From Winogradskyella psychrotolerans (GTDB taxonomy: Bacteria > Bacteroidota > Bacteroidia > Flavobacteriales > Flavobacteriaceae), in NCBI RefSeq assembly GCF_018860565.1, contig NZ_JAHKPS010000029.1:47018-111017 (forward strand): a stretch of 64,000 bases of DNA. Direction: 5' to 3'. A program made the position numbers and the translations under genes. Below the pieces are notes generated by a model. It was given only the letters and a program-made list of their open reading frames with translations. It was not told the origin of the DNA and did not search any database. The stretch's first letter is position 1. The number at the start of each line of letters is the position of its first letter. This document shows positions 9,139 through 18,222 of this stretch, in pieces.

Positions 9139-10032
9139 TTAGGAGTTAGTTTCAAAAGTAGCTGAAGTCGTTTCTGCTTCTCTATGTATTTTCTTTACTA
9201 AGCCTTGTAATACTTTTCCAGGTCCTACTTCTGTAAAATGTGATGCACCATCAGCAACCATTTGCTGTATCGATTGTGTCCAACGAACAGGAGCTGTTAA
9301 TTGTGAAATTAAATTGGATTTAATTTCATTTTCATCTGTTATAGCAGACGCTGTTACGTTTTGATATATTGGGCAATTAGGTTTACTAAATGTTGTATTC
9401 TCTATGGCAGCAGCCAATTCTTCGCGAGCAGGTTCCATTAATGGAGAGTGAAATGCTCCACCAACAGGTAATACCAAAGCACGTCTTGCACCAGCTTCTT
9501 TTAATGCCTCACAAGCTTTATTGATGGCTTCTACCTCGCCAGAAATTACTAATTGACCTGGACAATTATAATTTGCAGGAACTACAACTCCTGCTATAGT
9601 TTTACAGATGTCTTCAACAACGGTATCTTCTAAACCTAAAACGGCAGCCATAGTGCTTGGTTGCAATTCACAGGCTTTTTGCATGGCTTGTGCACGTTGT
9701 GATACTAATTTAAGTCCGTCTTCAAAAGTTAATGCTCCAGCGGCAACTAATGCAGAAAATTCACCAAGAGAATGACCCGCAACCATATCCGGCTTAAAGC
9801 TGTCTCCAAGTGTTTTTGCTAAAATTACAGAGTGTAAAAAGATCGCAGGTTGAGTGACTTTAGTTTCTTTTAAATCTTCAACAGAACCTTCAAACATAAT
9901 GTCTGTAATATTAAAACCAAGTATATCATTGGCTTTTTCAAATAATTCTTGTGCTAAAGGTGAGTTTTCGTAAAGGTCTAATCCCATTCCTGAGAATTGA
10001 GCACCTTGACCTGGAAATATATATGCGTTCAT
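9139..10032 (-). CDS. fabD: Malonyl-CoA:ACP transacylase
   Basis: The 297-residue enzyme transfers malonate from CoA to acyl carrier protein, the entry step of fatty acid elongation. GQGAQ (8-12) forms the oxyanion hole, GHSLGE at 86-91 contains nucleophile Ser88, Arg113 lies in SQRAQAM to bind the malonyl carboxylate, and His195 in GAFHSPL is the catalytic His. A perfect -7 box (TATTTTTG, minus strand 10060-10053) lies 20 bp upstream without a clear TTG partner, so fabD may have its own promoter inside the run. Confidence 0.95.
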   Translation of the reverse strand: MNAYIFPGQGAQFSGMGLDLYENSPLAQELFEKANDILGFNITDIMFEGSVEDLKETKVTQPAIFLHSVILAKTLGDSFKPDMVAGHSLGEFSALVAAGALTFEDGLKLVSQRAQAMQKACELQPSTMAAVLGLEDTVVEDICKTIAGVVVPANYNCPGQLVISGEVEAINKACEALKEAGARRALVLPVGGAFHSPLMEPAREELAAAIENTTFSKPNCPIYQNVTASAITDENEIKSNLISQLTAPVRWTQSIQQMVADGASHFTEVGPGKVLQGLVKKIHREAETTSATFETNS

Positions 10033-10159
10033 TTGTGTTTCAATTTAAGATGCAAAAATAGGAATAATATCTTGAAATTGAATTAAGATTGCGTTGCTGA
10101 TAGAAACAGGAATAAAGACTGTTTTAACTTCATTAGAACAATTATATCGTATACGTATT

Positions 10160-11713
10160 CTAAACACAAGCAGCTTCAGCACAACGCTCACCATCCATAG
10201 CTGCAGAAATAATACCTCCAGCATAACCACCACCTTCTCCACAAGGAAACAAATTAGCGATTTCAGGATGTTCTAAAGTTTCTGTTCTTGGAATGTTTAC
10301 AGGTGAAGATGTACGAGATTCTACACCAATAATATTAGCCTCTTCGGTATAGTAGCCTTTCATTTTTTCGCCAAATGCTTTAAAACCTTTGCGTAAAGAT
10401 CCTCCAATTATTTTGGGTAGTAATGAATGCAATGGTGCCGATTTTAAACCTGGTTGGTAAGAGGTTTCATTTAAACTTGAAGACAATTTGCCTTCTACAA
10501 AATCCGTCAACCTTTGAGCAGGTGCCGATTGTCCACGTCCTCCAGCAGTGAAGGCTAAACGTTCTAAATCCTTTTGATATTCGAGTGCTTTTAAAGCTCC
10601 AAAATGTTCGTATTTGTAAAGATCTTTATCAGCATTAATTTCTGTGACGATGCCTGAATTGGCAAACTTATTGTTTCGTTTGGAAGGTGACATCCCGTTA
10701 ACGACAACTTCACCATTGGCTGTGGCTGCAGGAACGATAAATCCACCAGGACACATACAGAAGGAATACACACCTCTGTCATTCACTTGTTGTACCAAAC
10801 TGTATGAAGCAGCCGGAAGTAACGCGTCGCGTTGCTTACCTTTACAGTGGTATTGAATACCATCAATGATATCTTGCGGATGCTCTACACGCACTCCCAT
10901 GGCAAATGATTTGGCTTCTAATTTTATCTTCTTATCATTTAACAAATAAAAAATATCCCTTGCAGAATGCCCCGTCGCTAGAATGACTTTTTCAACATCA
11001 AGTTCATTGTCATTGTTAAGCTGAATAGCCACAATTTTATTGTTCTTAATCGTGAAATCAGTAACGCGAGTTTCAAAATGAACTTCGCCACCAAACTTGA
11101 TGATATTCTCTCTTATATTTTGAACCACTTTTGGTAGTTTATTGGTCCCGATATGTGGATGGGCATCAACTAAAATTTGATCTGTTGCTCCGTGATACAC
11201 TAGGTTTTCAAAGATTCTTCTAACATCTCCACGTTTTAAACTTCTGGTGTACAATTTACCATCAGAATACGTACCAGCACCACCTTCACCAAAACAGTAA
11301 TTGGAATCTTCGTTTACAAAATGATCTTGGTTAATGGCTTTTAAATCACGTCGACGGTCTTGCACATTTTTACCGCGTTCTAATACAATAGGCTTAAAAC
11401 CTAATTCTATACAACGCAATGCGGCATACATACCTGCTGGGCCAAAACCTATAATATGAATGGGTTTTGCATTAGAGACATCTTTATAATCAAAATGATA
11501 ATCTGAAGTTTCTGGTACAGGTTCATTAATGTAAACTTCAACTTTATAGTTGAACATGATATTTCGCTTCCGTGCATCAATCGATTTTCTAAGAATTTTA
11601 ATTCCTGAAATTTCGGAAGATTTCATTCCCAAATCGTAGGCTGCTTTGTTTAGCAAACCATCGGGTTGTCTTTCTTGCTGTAAATTAATGCGTAATTGTA
11701 AGGCTTTTATCAT
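10160..11713 (-). CDS. FAD-dependent dehydrogenase of the COG2509 type
   Basis: The 517-residue flavoprotein has an N-terminal about 80-residue domain, then a dinucleotide-binding motif IIGFGPAG (87-94), and later the GEGGAGTYSDGKLYTR and PCGEGGGYAGGI segments characteristic of uncharacterised FAD-dependent dehydrogenases (COG2509). No membrane segment is present. Substrate and partner are unknown for most of the family. A TTG-N17-TAATTTTG promoter (11745-11718) ends only five bases before the ATG, so the mRNA is probably leaderless. fabD follows 127 bp downstream. Confidence 0.85.
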   Translation of the reverse strand: MIKALQLRINLQQERQPDGLLNKAAYDLGMKSSEISGIKILRKSIDARKRNIMFNYKVEVYINEPVPETSDYHFDYKDVSNAKPIHIIGFGPAGMYAALRCIELGFKPIVLERGKNVQDRRRDLKAINQDHFVNEDSNYCFGEGGAGTYSDGKLYTRSLKRGDVRRIFENLVYHGATDQILVDAHPHIGTNKLPKVVQNIRENIIKFGGEVHFETRVTDFTIKNNKIVAIQLNNDNELDVEKVILATGHSARDIFYLLNDKKIKLEAKSFAMGVRVEHPQDIIDGIQYHCKGKQRDALLPAASYSLVQQVNDRGVYSFCMCPGGFIVPAATANGEVVVNGMSPSKRNNKFANSGIVTEINADKDLYKYEHFGALKALEYQKDLERLAFTAGGRGQSAPAQRLTDFVEGKLSSSLNETSYQPGLKSAPLHSLLPKIIGGSLRKGFKAFGEKMKGYYTEEANIIGVESRTSSPVNIPRTETLEHPEIANLFPCGEGGGYAGGIISAAMDGERCAEAACV

Positions 11714-11717
11714 GTTG

Positions 11718-11745
11718 CAAAATTAAAGAAAAGAAATGTTATCAA
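11718..11745 (-). promoter_or_regulatory. Promoter for the FAD dehydrogenase gene, probably leaderless
   Basis: On the minus strand TTG (11745-11743), a 17-base spacer and a perfect TAATTTTG (11725-11718) match the flavobacterial sigma factor consensus. Transcription would start about 6-8 bases later, essentially at the ATG at 11713. Confidence 0.6.
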
Positions 11746-11797
11746 AATTTTTAAATAGCACTAAGTTGTAATGTTAGTGTTTCTATATAAACATAAA

Positions 11798-11823
11798 AAA
11801 ACCACGCTAAGGAACGTGGTTTT
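11798..11823 (-). terminator. Rho-independent terminator after the S9 peptidase gene
   Basis: A 9-bp stem (AAAACCACG / CGTGGTTTT) with an 8-base loop is followed on the minus strand by a T-run. It lies 27 bp beyond the S9 peptidase stop and separates that gene from the FAD dehydrogenase promoter. Confidence 0.8.
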
Positions 11824-11849
11824 ATTTTTATCTCAAATATAGTAGTGTG

Positions 11850-14399
11850 CTAAGGTTTTGTTTTAGGTTGATCTCTGTTTATTTCGGTGATATCAATTCC
11901 TGTTGCTTCTACTCCTAGTAAATGTTTACTAAAGTGATCGGCACGTAACCAAAAAGAATACTCAGTCATATTACCAAAACTATGACGTTGACCTGGCATA
12001 AGCATAAAATCGAAACGCTTGTTTGCTTTAATTAATGCGTTTGCCATTCTAATAGTGCCACCAGGATGTACATTATTATCAACGTCTCCAGTAATCAACA
12101 TTAAGTTTCCTTTTAGATTTTTAGCTAAAGACTGGTTATTGTCAATAAGGTATTTGTATTTTACATTACCATCATCATCCATTTCTTCTTGTACACCATG
12201 ATGCGTTTCACTCCACCAACTGTTATAAATGTTATTGTCGTGGTTTCCGGCAGAAGAGACTGCCGCTTTAAAGAAATCTGGATACACTAACATGGCTGCG
12301 GTAGACATAAAACCACCACCAGAATGACCGTAAATTCCAACTTTATTAATGTCAATAAAATTATGTTTGTCGGCAAGTTGTTCTGCAACGTGTCTCTTAT
12401 CAGCCAAACCATAATCTCTAAGGTTTCCATAGCCATAGTTGTGATACCATTTAGAACGGTCTGGATGTCCACCACGATTTCCCATAGTGACTACAATAAA
12501 TCCGACTTGTGCCATACGATCTAAGCGATCCATACGTACAGAAAATGATTTATTTACAGCTTCGGTTTGTGGACCAGGATATACATATTCTAGTAATGGG
12601 TATTTTTTAGTCTCATCAAAATCGAAAGGCTTGTACATTACTCCATAAATATCTGTAATACCATCGTCTGCCTTCATTTTAAAGGGTTCTGGAAATTGAT
12701 AACCTGTAGCCATTAATTGTGATAGGTCGGCTTCTTCTAAATTCATAATAAGTTTTCCGGTATGAGATCTTAATTCTGATTTAGGAACGGTATTTACTCT
12801 AGAAAAATTATTTACAAAATAAGCATTTGAGTCTGCCATACTCGTACTCGTATTATAATCACCAGGATTTAAGGCTTGCAGTCCAGAGCCATTTAAGTTA
12901 ATTTTATAAAGGTGTTCATAATACGGATCTTGGTCTTTTGGAATACCATGAGCTGTAAAATAAAGTGTTCTATTTTTTTCATCAACACCAATAGCGCGTT
13001 CTACATGATAAGAGCCTGAGGTCACTTCGTTTTTTAAGTTTCCTTCTGTATCATACAAATAATAGTGTGCCCAACCCGAACGTTCTGCCCAATGTAGCAT
13101 TTCAGTTTCGTTATTTAGTAAGACTAGCGGACGTGACTCTATATAGGTATTGAAGCGTTCTTCAATTAAAACTTTTGTTTCTCCGGTATTAATATCAGCC
13201 ACACAGATATCTAGTTTTTTACGATCTCTACTAATTGTGCTATAATAGATTTTACCTTTTTTAGATAAAAGTAATGAAGGTGAAAAATCATCATCGTAAC
13301 TCGATTTTAATCTTGGCGCACGATACACTTGAATACTTTGTTGTTTAACAGTATCTAATTGGACTTTAATATTACTTTTTGAAGGTATATCGAAGACATG
13401 GAGTTCTGTTTTGTAATACTCATCTTCACCAGGCATGTGGTATTTGTAAGTTTCTAAAGTAGGACGCTTATTTGATGTTGTATTAATAACCCACAAATCG
13501 TTGATATGTCTAGAATCTGTTCTTTGGAATACAAACTTTTTAGAGTCGTGAGACCAAATACCACGAACATATTTACGTTTGTCTTTATTCTTTAATTTGG
13601 TTTCATTGTTTTCTCCACGGCTACTTCCACCAAAATCATAATTTTCTTCCCCATCAGTAGTCCATTGGTTCTCAATTATTGTAGAATCTTTCTCGTTTTT
13701 AACCGCTTTGAGAAAATTTTCCTTATCCATCCAATACAAATTGTAATGTTTAGAAAATAAGACTACAGAACTGTCTGGAGCAATGTTTGCCCATTTTTTC
13801 CAATCTTCTTTTTTCTTCTTCTTATTATCTAAGACGGTTAAGCCATTGCCACCAAGTTGGTATTCAAAATGGTAAACCTTGTTGACTTTTTTAGGCTTTT
13901 TAGCTTTGCCTTTTTTCTTTGTTTTGGTAGAGTCGGTGTCTATGTTGTTTTCAATATCGTTATCGTCGTCGTCGTTATCTTTTGCTTCGTCTACTTTTTC
14001 AGTAGATGTTACATAGAAACGTATTGCTGTTTCATTTTTTACAAACTCAAAGTTAAATTTTGGTAAATGTTTAGCATCATAAGGGTCTTTTGTGATTTCA
14101 GTGAGCCATTTTGCCATCTTTTCATTGTCAAAAAGTTCTTTTTTACTGCGTTTGTCTGCATCTACAATATAGTATTTAGAGCCTTCAGTTGTTTTGTATT
14201 GGTACCAAAATCGATTTCCATTTTTTAACCAATGTGGATTTACAGACGTTGAATGTACCAGTTTTGCTAAATTTGTTGGAGAAAATTTAGCTGCTGCTCT
14301 ATAGTTAGGTGTTGGTGTTAGATTTTCTTTTTCGTTGTTCTGTGCGGTTATTAAACTACAAGATAAGCTTAATAGGAGTAGGAGTATTAATTTTTGCAT
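11850..14399 (-). CDS. Exported S9 family prolyl oligopeptidase (DPP IV-like)
   Basis: The 849-residue protein has a signal peptide (about residues 1-19, ending TAQ), a central DPP IV N-terminal beta-propeller and a C-terminal alpha/beta hydrolase. The catalytic triad is Ser693 in GHSGGG, an Asp in TGDVDNNVH near 774 and His806 in GQRHSFG. Members remove N-terminal dipeptides, usually after Pro, in the periplasm. A strongly charged insert lies around residues 137-175: a D/N-rich stretch, then a K-rich stretch. This looks like a flexible surface loop, not part of the fold. It is transcribed singly and ends at a good hairpin terminator. Confidence 0.9.
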   Translation of the reverse strand: MQKLILLLLLSLSCSLITAQNNEKENLTPTPNYRAAAKFSPTNLAKLVHSTSVNPHWLKNGNRFWYQYKTTEGSKYYIVDADKRSKKELFDNEKMAKWLTEITKDPYDAKHLPKFNFEFVKNETAIRFYVTSTEKVDEAKDNDDDDNDIENNIDTDSTKTKKKGKAKKPKKVNKVYHFEYQLGGNGLTVLDNKKKKKEDWKKWANIAPDSSVVLFSKHYNLYWMDKENFLKAVKNEKDSTIIENQWTTDGEENYDFGGSSRGENNETKLKNKDKRKYVRGIWSHDSKKFVFQRTDSRHINDLWVINTTSNKRPTLETYKYHMPGEDEYYKTELHVFDIPSKSNIKVQLDTVKQQSIQVYRAPRLKSSYDDDFSPSLLLSKKGKIYYSTISRDRKKLDICVADINTGETKVLIEERFNTYIESRPLVLLNNETEMLHWAERSGWAHYYLYDTEGNLKNEVTSGSYHVERAIGVDEKNRTLYFTAHGIPKDQDPYYEHLYKINLNGSGLQALNPGDYNTSTSMADSNAYFVNNFSRVNTVPKSELRSHTGKLIMNLEEADLSQLMATGYQFPEPFKMKADDGITDIYGVMYKPFDFDETKKYPLLEYVYPGPQTEAVNKSFSVRMDRLDRMAQVGFIVVTMGNRGGHPDRSKWYHNYGYGNLRDYGLADKRHVAEQLADKHNFIDINKVGIYGHSGGGFMSTAAMLVYPDFFKAAVSSAGNHDNNIYNSWWSETHHGVQEEMDDDGNVKYKYLIDNNQSLAKNLKGNLMLITGDVDNNVHPGGTIRMANALIKANKRFDFMLMPGQRHSFGNMTEYSFWLRADHFSKHLLGVEATGIDITEINRDQPKTKP

Positions 14400-14563
14400 G
14401 CGTTGTGGTTGGGTTTAAGTTGCGTTAGTTTCTTGATTTGACTAAAATACTAGGAATATTATAAAGGTGATAAATATTTAACATTAGCCTAACGAATTAA
14501 ACGTGCTATTGCTTTTGTAATGAAGTGATTTTAGTATCTTGAAAAACATAAAAAAATAGATAA

Positions 14564-15568
14564 TTGAGCTGGTTAAAAAAAGACCCTTTACAGATTATTG
14601 CATTTCAAAGTTATGGAACAGATTCTCATTTTTATGCTAGAGGTAGAGCATTAGAAGATGAATCAATAGATTTAGAGGCTAACAATACTTGGCAGCTTAT
14701 CGTGAATTCTTGGAAACGTTTTGGAACTGATGAAATTAAGCATGTAGGTTTAGATTTAAAACTACCTAATAATAACATTTTAAAAGCTACGACAGATAGA
14801 AAAGGCTATTTTTGGGTTGAAGCTAATTTAGAAAACTTAAAATCACTTACCAATGATGAGGGTTGGTTGTCTTTTGAATTATCTTATAATGACGTCAATA
14901 TAAAACGTAGCATACAGAATCAAAATCGATTTCCGGGAGAATTATTAATTCCTTCAAGTAAAGCGAAATTTGGTGTGGCAAGCGATATTGATGATACAAT
15001 TTTGCATACAGGAGTTGTGTCTTTATTAAAGTGGAGATTAATTTATAATTCTATTTTTAAAAGTGCTAAAAGTAGAATTCCTTTAGAGGGCTCGGTAGAA
15101 TTTTTTCATAAATTACATCGAGGCTCATCTGGTGATAATGCCAATCCTATTTTTTACGTTAGTCATAGTCCGTGGAATTTATACCGTTATTTAGAACTCT
15201 TTCTAAAGCAGAACGATTTTCCAAAAGGACCTATCTTATTGCGTAGCGTTAGCGAGGCTTTAAAGAAAAAGGAATTAGGTGATAAGCCTCAGAAACAAAA
15301 AGAGATTTTGAACCTTCTTAAAACGTATCCAGATTTGCCTTTTATTTTAATAGGTGATAGTGGCGAGCATGATCCAGATATTTATATAGAAGTAGCAGAA
15401 AAATTCCCAAATAGAATTCTTGCTATTTATCTACGGAGTGTTAAGCACAAAAAGAAAATGTTACGGGTAAGACGCTTGATAGAAACTTATAGCTTAACAC
15501 CAGTTTTGCTTGTAGAAAATAGTCAACAGGCAATTGAATATGCTAGGGAACACGGATTTATTGTTTAA
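14564..15568 (+). CDS. App1-like phosphatidate phosphatase domain protein (DUF2183)
   Basis: The start codon is TTG; an in-frame stop lies directly upstream and no ATG is available near the N-terminus. The 334-residue product has an N-terminal beta-rich region and a C-terminal HAD-like APP1 catalytic domain (PF09949 type). Its motifs are SDIDDT in GVASDIDDTILHTGV, YVSHSPWNLY and LIGDSGEHDPDIY. Yeast App1 dephosphorylates phosphatidate. In bacteria the substrate is uncertain. It is cytoplasmic by sequence. Its 3' end overlaps the convergent membrane-protein gene by 11 bp. Confidence 0.85.
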   Translation: MSWLKKDPLQIIAFQSYGTDSHFYARGRALEDESIDLEANNTWQLIVNSWKRFGTDEIKHVGLDLKLPNNNILKATTDRKGYFWVEANLENLKSLTNDEGWLSFELSYNDVNIKRSIQNQNRFPGELLIPSSKAKFGVASDIDDTILHTGVVSLLKWRLIYNSIFKSAKSRIPLEGSVEFFHKLHRGSSGDNANPIFYVSHSPWNLYRYLELFLKQNDFPKGPILLRSVSEALKKKELGDKPQKQKEILNLLKTYPDLPFILIGDSGEHDPDIYIEVAEKFPNRILAIYLRSVKHKKKMLRVRRLIETYSLTPVLLVENSQQAIEYAREHGFIV

Positions 15569-16016
15569 GGATGTTGTCTATTCTTTTTTTGTTTTTCTGT
15601 TGTAATAATGAAGGATATAGATTAAATATTACATTAAAAACAAACAATATTAGAGCAAAGGAGTAAGCTTTATTCCCTATTTGTAAACCTATAATAATAA
15701 GTATAAAAATGAAGCCAATAATATGTCCAATTTCGGCATAAACCATTTCATTTCTAATCTGTTTTAGATCTTCACGAGAAGCTCTTTTTTTTAGTTTTAT
15801 ATTTTGATTGAAGATTTTAAAGAAGCTGTTTTTTATAACCCAAGCAAATGCAGATAACCCAAGACTATTATAAATAGTTGCGCTTCTTATAAATTGAAAA
15901 GCTGATAATTTTGAATAGAATGTGGTGTTTTTTATAGCATTATTAACTATTAACCCAATCGTCCATGAGACAAAAGTAAATGTAATGGCCTTGAGAAAAT
16001 AGAGTGTAAGAGTCAC
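15558..16016 (-). CDS. Small integral membrane protein, CrtO-like acyltransferase family
   Basis: Start is a GTG placed immediately after the dNK stop codon with no spacer, so it is translationally coupled. The 152-residue protein has about four hydrophobic segments (near 5-25, 47-64, 94-112, 116-135). AEIGHIIGF and the late NLYPSLLQQKNKKR resemble the ExxH and N-YP-LQ-R motifs I associate with glycosyl-4,4'-diaponeurosporenoate acyltransferase (CrtO) homologues. No carotenoid genes are nearby, so a carotenoid role is not supported by context. An unassigned membrane protein is the alternative. Confidence 0.6.
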   Translation of the reverse strand: MTLTLYFLKAITFTFVSWTIGLIVNNAIKNTTFYSKLSAFQFIRSATIYNSLGLSAFAWVIKNSFFKIFNQNIKLKKRASREDLKQIRNEMVYAEIGHIIGFIFILIIIGLQIGNKAYSFALILFVFNVIFNLYPSLLQQKNKKRIDNILKQ

Positions 16017-16631
16017 CTAAAATAAGCCATTAATCTCAGCATCAATTCTATTAATAATATCACCTAAATCTTCAGGGTTCGCTACAAAATCAAGATTGTC
16101 TACATCAATAATCAATAAATTACCTTTATTGTATTTAGAAATCCAAGCTTCGTAGCGCTCGTTTAAGCGACTTAAATAATCTATGCTGATAGTGTTTTCG
16201 TAATCGCGACCTCTTTTGTGAATTTGAGCGACCAAATTAGGAATAGAACTGCGTAAGTAAATCAATAAATCAGGCCCTTTTACAAAAGATTCCATTAACT
16301 CAAATAGCGAAGAATAGTTTTCAAAATCGCGATTTGTCATTAAGCCCATAGCATGTAAGTTGGGAGCAAAAATATGTGCATCCTCATAAATGGTTCTATC
16401 TTGAATGATATCTTTTCCGCTATCGTGAATTTGGTTGACTTGACGAAATCTGCTATTTAAGAAATACACTTGTAGATTAAAGCTCCAACGTTCCATCTGA
16501 TTGTAAAAATCATCTAAATAAGGATTGTCAACGACATCTTCTAATTGTGCCTCCCATTTAAAATGTTTAGCGAGTAATTTTGTGAGTGTAGTTTTTCCAG
16601 CTCCTATATTTCCAGCAACAGCAACATGCAT
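16017..16631 (-). CDS. Deoxynucleoside kinase
   Basis: The 204-residue enzyme phosphorylates deoxynucleosides for nucleotide salvage. It has the P-loop GNIGAGKTT (7-15), the QDRTIYED motif matching the DRS region that binds substrate and metal, and an arginine-rich RSS...KRGRDYE lid region. Length matches bacterial dAK/dGK-type kinases; specificity cannot be decided. It lies three bases after the secreted propeller-like gene's stop and directly abuts the membrane-protein gene, forming a three-gene operon. Confidence 0.9.
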   Translation of the reverse strand: MHVAVAGNIGAGKTTLTKLLAKHFKWEAQLEDVVDNPYLDDFYNQMERWSFNLQVYFLNSRFRQVNQIHDSGKDIIQDRTIYEDAHIFAPNLHAMGLMTNRDFENYSSLFELMESFVKGPDLLIYLRSSIPNLVAQIHKRGRDYENTISIDYLSRLNERYEAWISKYNKGNLLIIDVDNLDFVANPEDLGDIINRIDAEINGLF

Positions 16632-16634
16632 AAT

Positions 16635-17429
16635 CTATTCCGTTTTTAATTGGTATTCTCGTAGTATTTCTTGGTCGTAAATATACACCGTTTCGTTGGT
16701 TACCAAAAACTGTTTTATTAACATTTTTGGATGTTGTATAGGCTTAATTTTAGAGCCATTTTTTTCTAAGAAATAAAGTTTTTCAGCCTTCTTTAAAAGC
16801 AAATATGCTTTACTAAAAGCTAAACGCTCATATCCTGTATTCTCTATCTTTTGAATTAAACTACCAAAATAATTATAAATGTAAAGAAAGTTCTCCGTAA
16901 GCAAATAGCAATAGTTATAGTCGCTTTTTAGGTCTAAAACGATAGACTGAACAGGAACAGTTTTGAGTTTTATCTTATTAGTTTTATAGTCATACAATTC
17001 TAAATATTGATAATCCTGATTGAATATCCACAACGAATTATCAAAACCAGAAGAGACAAAAGAGACACTTTTGTATGGGTGAATGGTATTAAAATCTACT
17101 TTTGAAATTTCGGCTAAACGATTGTCTAAAATTATAACTGTATTAAAATCTTTATAAAATAGGCTTATTTTTAAAGGGTTAAACGTGTTTGCCGATGTGA
17201 TTTCTCCAAGTTGGAAATTGGCATAAGTAATGGTGGTATCCTTTGTTTTTTTATTAAATGAATTGTTTTCTGTAGTATAGTAAAGTGTTCCAAAGTTGTC
17301 AATGCCAAAAATAGCTTTGGTTTCAATTTTTATAGAATCTTTTAGAGTAGCAGTAATTCGTTGTTGCGTTTTCTCTTGTGAAAAGCAAAATAAACTAAAG
17401 AGAAAAAACAAATACACTAATTTTTGCAT
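16635..17429 (-). CDS. Secreted beta-propeller-like protein of unknown function
   Basis: The 264-residue protein has a signal peptide (about 1-17, ending CFSQ). The body is beta-rich with repeated short blocks such as VSFVSSGFDNSLWIFNQ and YDYKTNKIKL, suggesting propeller blades. I recognise no catalytic motif. It starts the minus-strand operon with the deoxynucleoside kinase and the CrtO-like gene. The same context is familiar to me from other Flavobacteriaceae, but the function is not known. Confidence 0.7.
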   Translation of the reverse strand: MQKLVYLFFLFSLFCFSQEKTQQRITATLKDSIKIETKAIFGIDNFGTLYYTTENNSFNKKTKDTTITYANFQLGEITSANTFNPLKISLFYKDFNTVIILDNRLAEISKVDFNTIHPYKSVSFVSSGFDNSLWIFNQDYQYLELYDYKTNKIKLKTVPVQSIVLDLKSDYNYCYLLTENFLYIYNYFGSLIQKIENTGYERLAFSKAYLLLKKAEKLYFLEKNGSKIKPIQHPKMLIKQFLVTNETVYIYDQEILREYQLKTE

Positions 17430-17492
17430 GATTGTGGGCGAATAAGCTTGAAAAATACAAAAATTGTGTCAGACTTTGTGTCAAGATCTTTT

Positions 17493-17516
17493 AGGTTTTT
17501 AAAACCTGAAAGGTTT
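17493..17516. repeat. AACCT/AGGTT palindromic intergenic element
   Basis: AGGTTTTTAAAACCT (17493-17507) overlaps AACCTGAAAGGTTT (17503-17516), giving two nested inverted repeats between the response regulator stop and the next gene. The AACCTGAAAGGTT unit resembles intergenic palindromes I recall as frequent in Flavobacteria. It could serve as the terminator of the two-component operon, though the T-run is short. Confidence 0.45.
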
Positions 17517-17538
17517 AAACTTGGCTGCTAAGCTAAAA

Positions 17539-18222
17539 TCAATCCGTTAATTTATACCCAAACCCACGAACATTAATGATTTGTATACTTTGATCCTTCT
17601 TTAGTTTTTTACGCAATTTTGTAATAAAAACATCCATGCTTCTTGTCGTAAAAAAATCATCGGTTCCCCAAAGTTTATTTAATATTAAAGAGCGGTCTAA
17701 AACCTGATTTTTGTTTTTTATTAAATGAAATAAAAGATGTGCTTCTCTATGAGTTAATTGAATAGGATTTTCAGACTTGTAAAGAAGTTGTTGTTTGGGG
17801 AAATCAAAAGTATAAGTACCTATTTTTAAGACTTTTGTTGTTTTTTGTGTTTTAGACCTGCTTATTAAATTATGAATTCGTACTATAAGTTCTTCTATGC
17901 TAAAGGGCTTTTTTAGATAGTCATTTCCTCCAATTGAAAACCCTTCTACAACATCGGCAGTTTGCGATTTTGCTGTTAAAAAAATAATAGGAATATCATC
18001 ATCAATGGTTCTAATTTCTTTTGCTAAAGTGAAGCCGTCTTTTTTAGGCATCATTACATCTAAAATTAAAATGTCTAGTGCTTCAGATTTGAATTTTTCA
18101 AATGCTTTTTCTCCATTATCGCATAAAACGACTTTAAAATCTCGTGTTTCTAGACTTTCTTTAATGATTTGTCCGAGCGCAGCTTCGTCTTCAGCTAATA
18201 AAACTTTTATGTGATCAGCCAT
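17539..18222 (-). CDS. OmpR-family response regulator
   Basis: The 227-residue protein has a receiver domain (1-115) with acidic pocket Glu11/Asp12, phospho-acceptor Asp55 in LILDVMMPKKDG, Thr83 and Lys105 in LKKPF. A winged-helix DNA-binding domain follows (about 130-227), with RSMDVFITKLRKKL as recognition region and ending in RGFGYKL. It overlaps the 3' end of the kinase gene by eight bases, so the two are one operon. OmpR-type regulators bind direct repeats spaced about one helical turn. The three GTTAAC boxes at 19794-19819 are the obvious candidate (inference). Confidence 0.94.
   Translation of the reverse strand: MADHIKVLLAEDEAALGQIIKESLETRDFKVVLCDNGEKAFEKFKSEALDILILDVMMPKKDGFTLAKEIRTIDDDIPIIFLTAKSQTADVVEGFSIGGNDYLKKPFSIEELIVRIHNLISRSKTQKTTKVLKIGTYTFDFPKQQLLYKSENPIQLTHREAHLLFHLIKNKNQVLDRSLILNKLWGTDDFFTTRSMDVFITKLRKKLKKDQSIQIINVRGFGYKLTD

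Noticed and set aside
10045..10276. Overlapping short frames on both strands after the FAD dehydrogenase
   Set aside because: They extend into that gene's 3' end and fabD's promoter region and have no motif.
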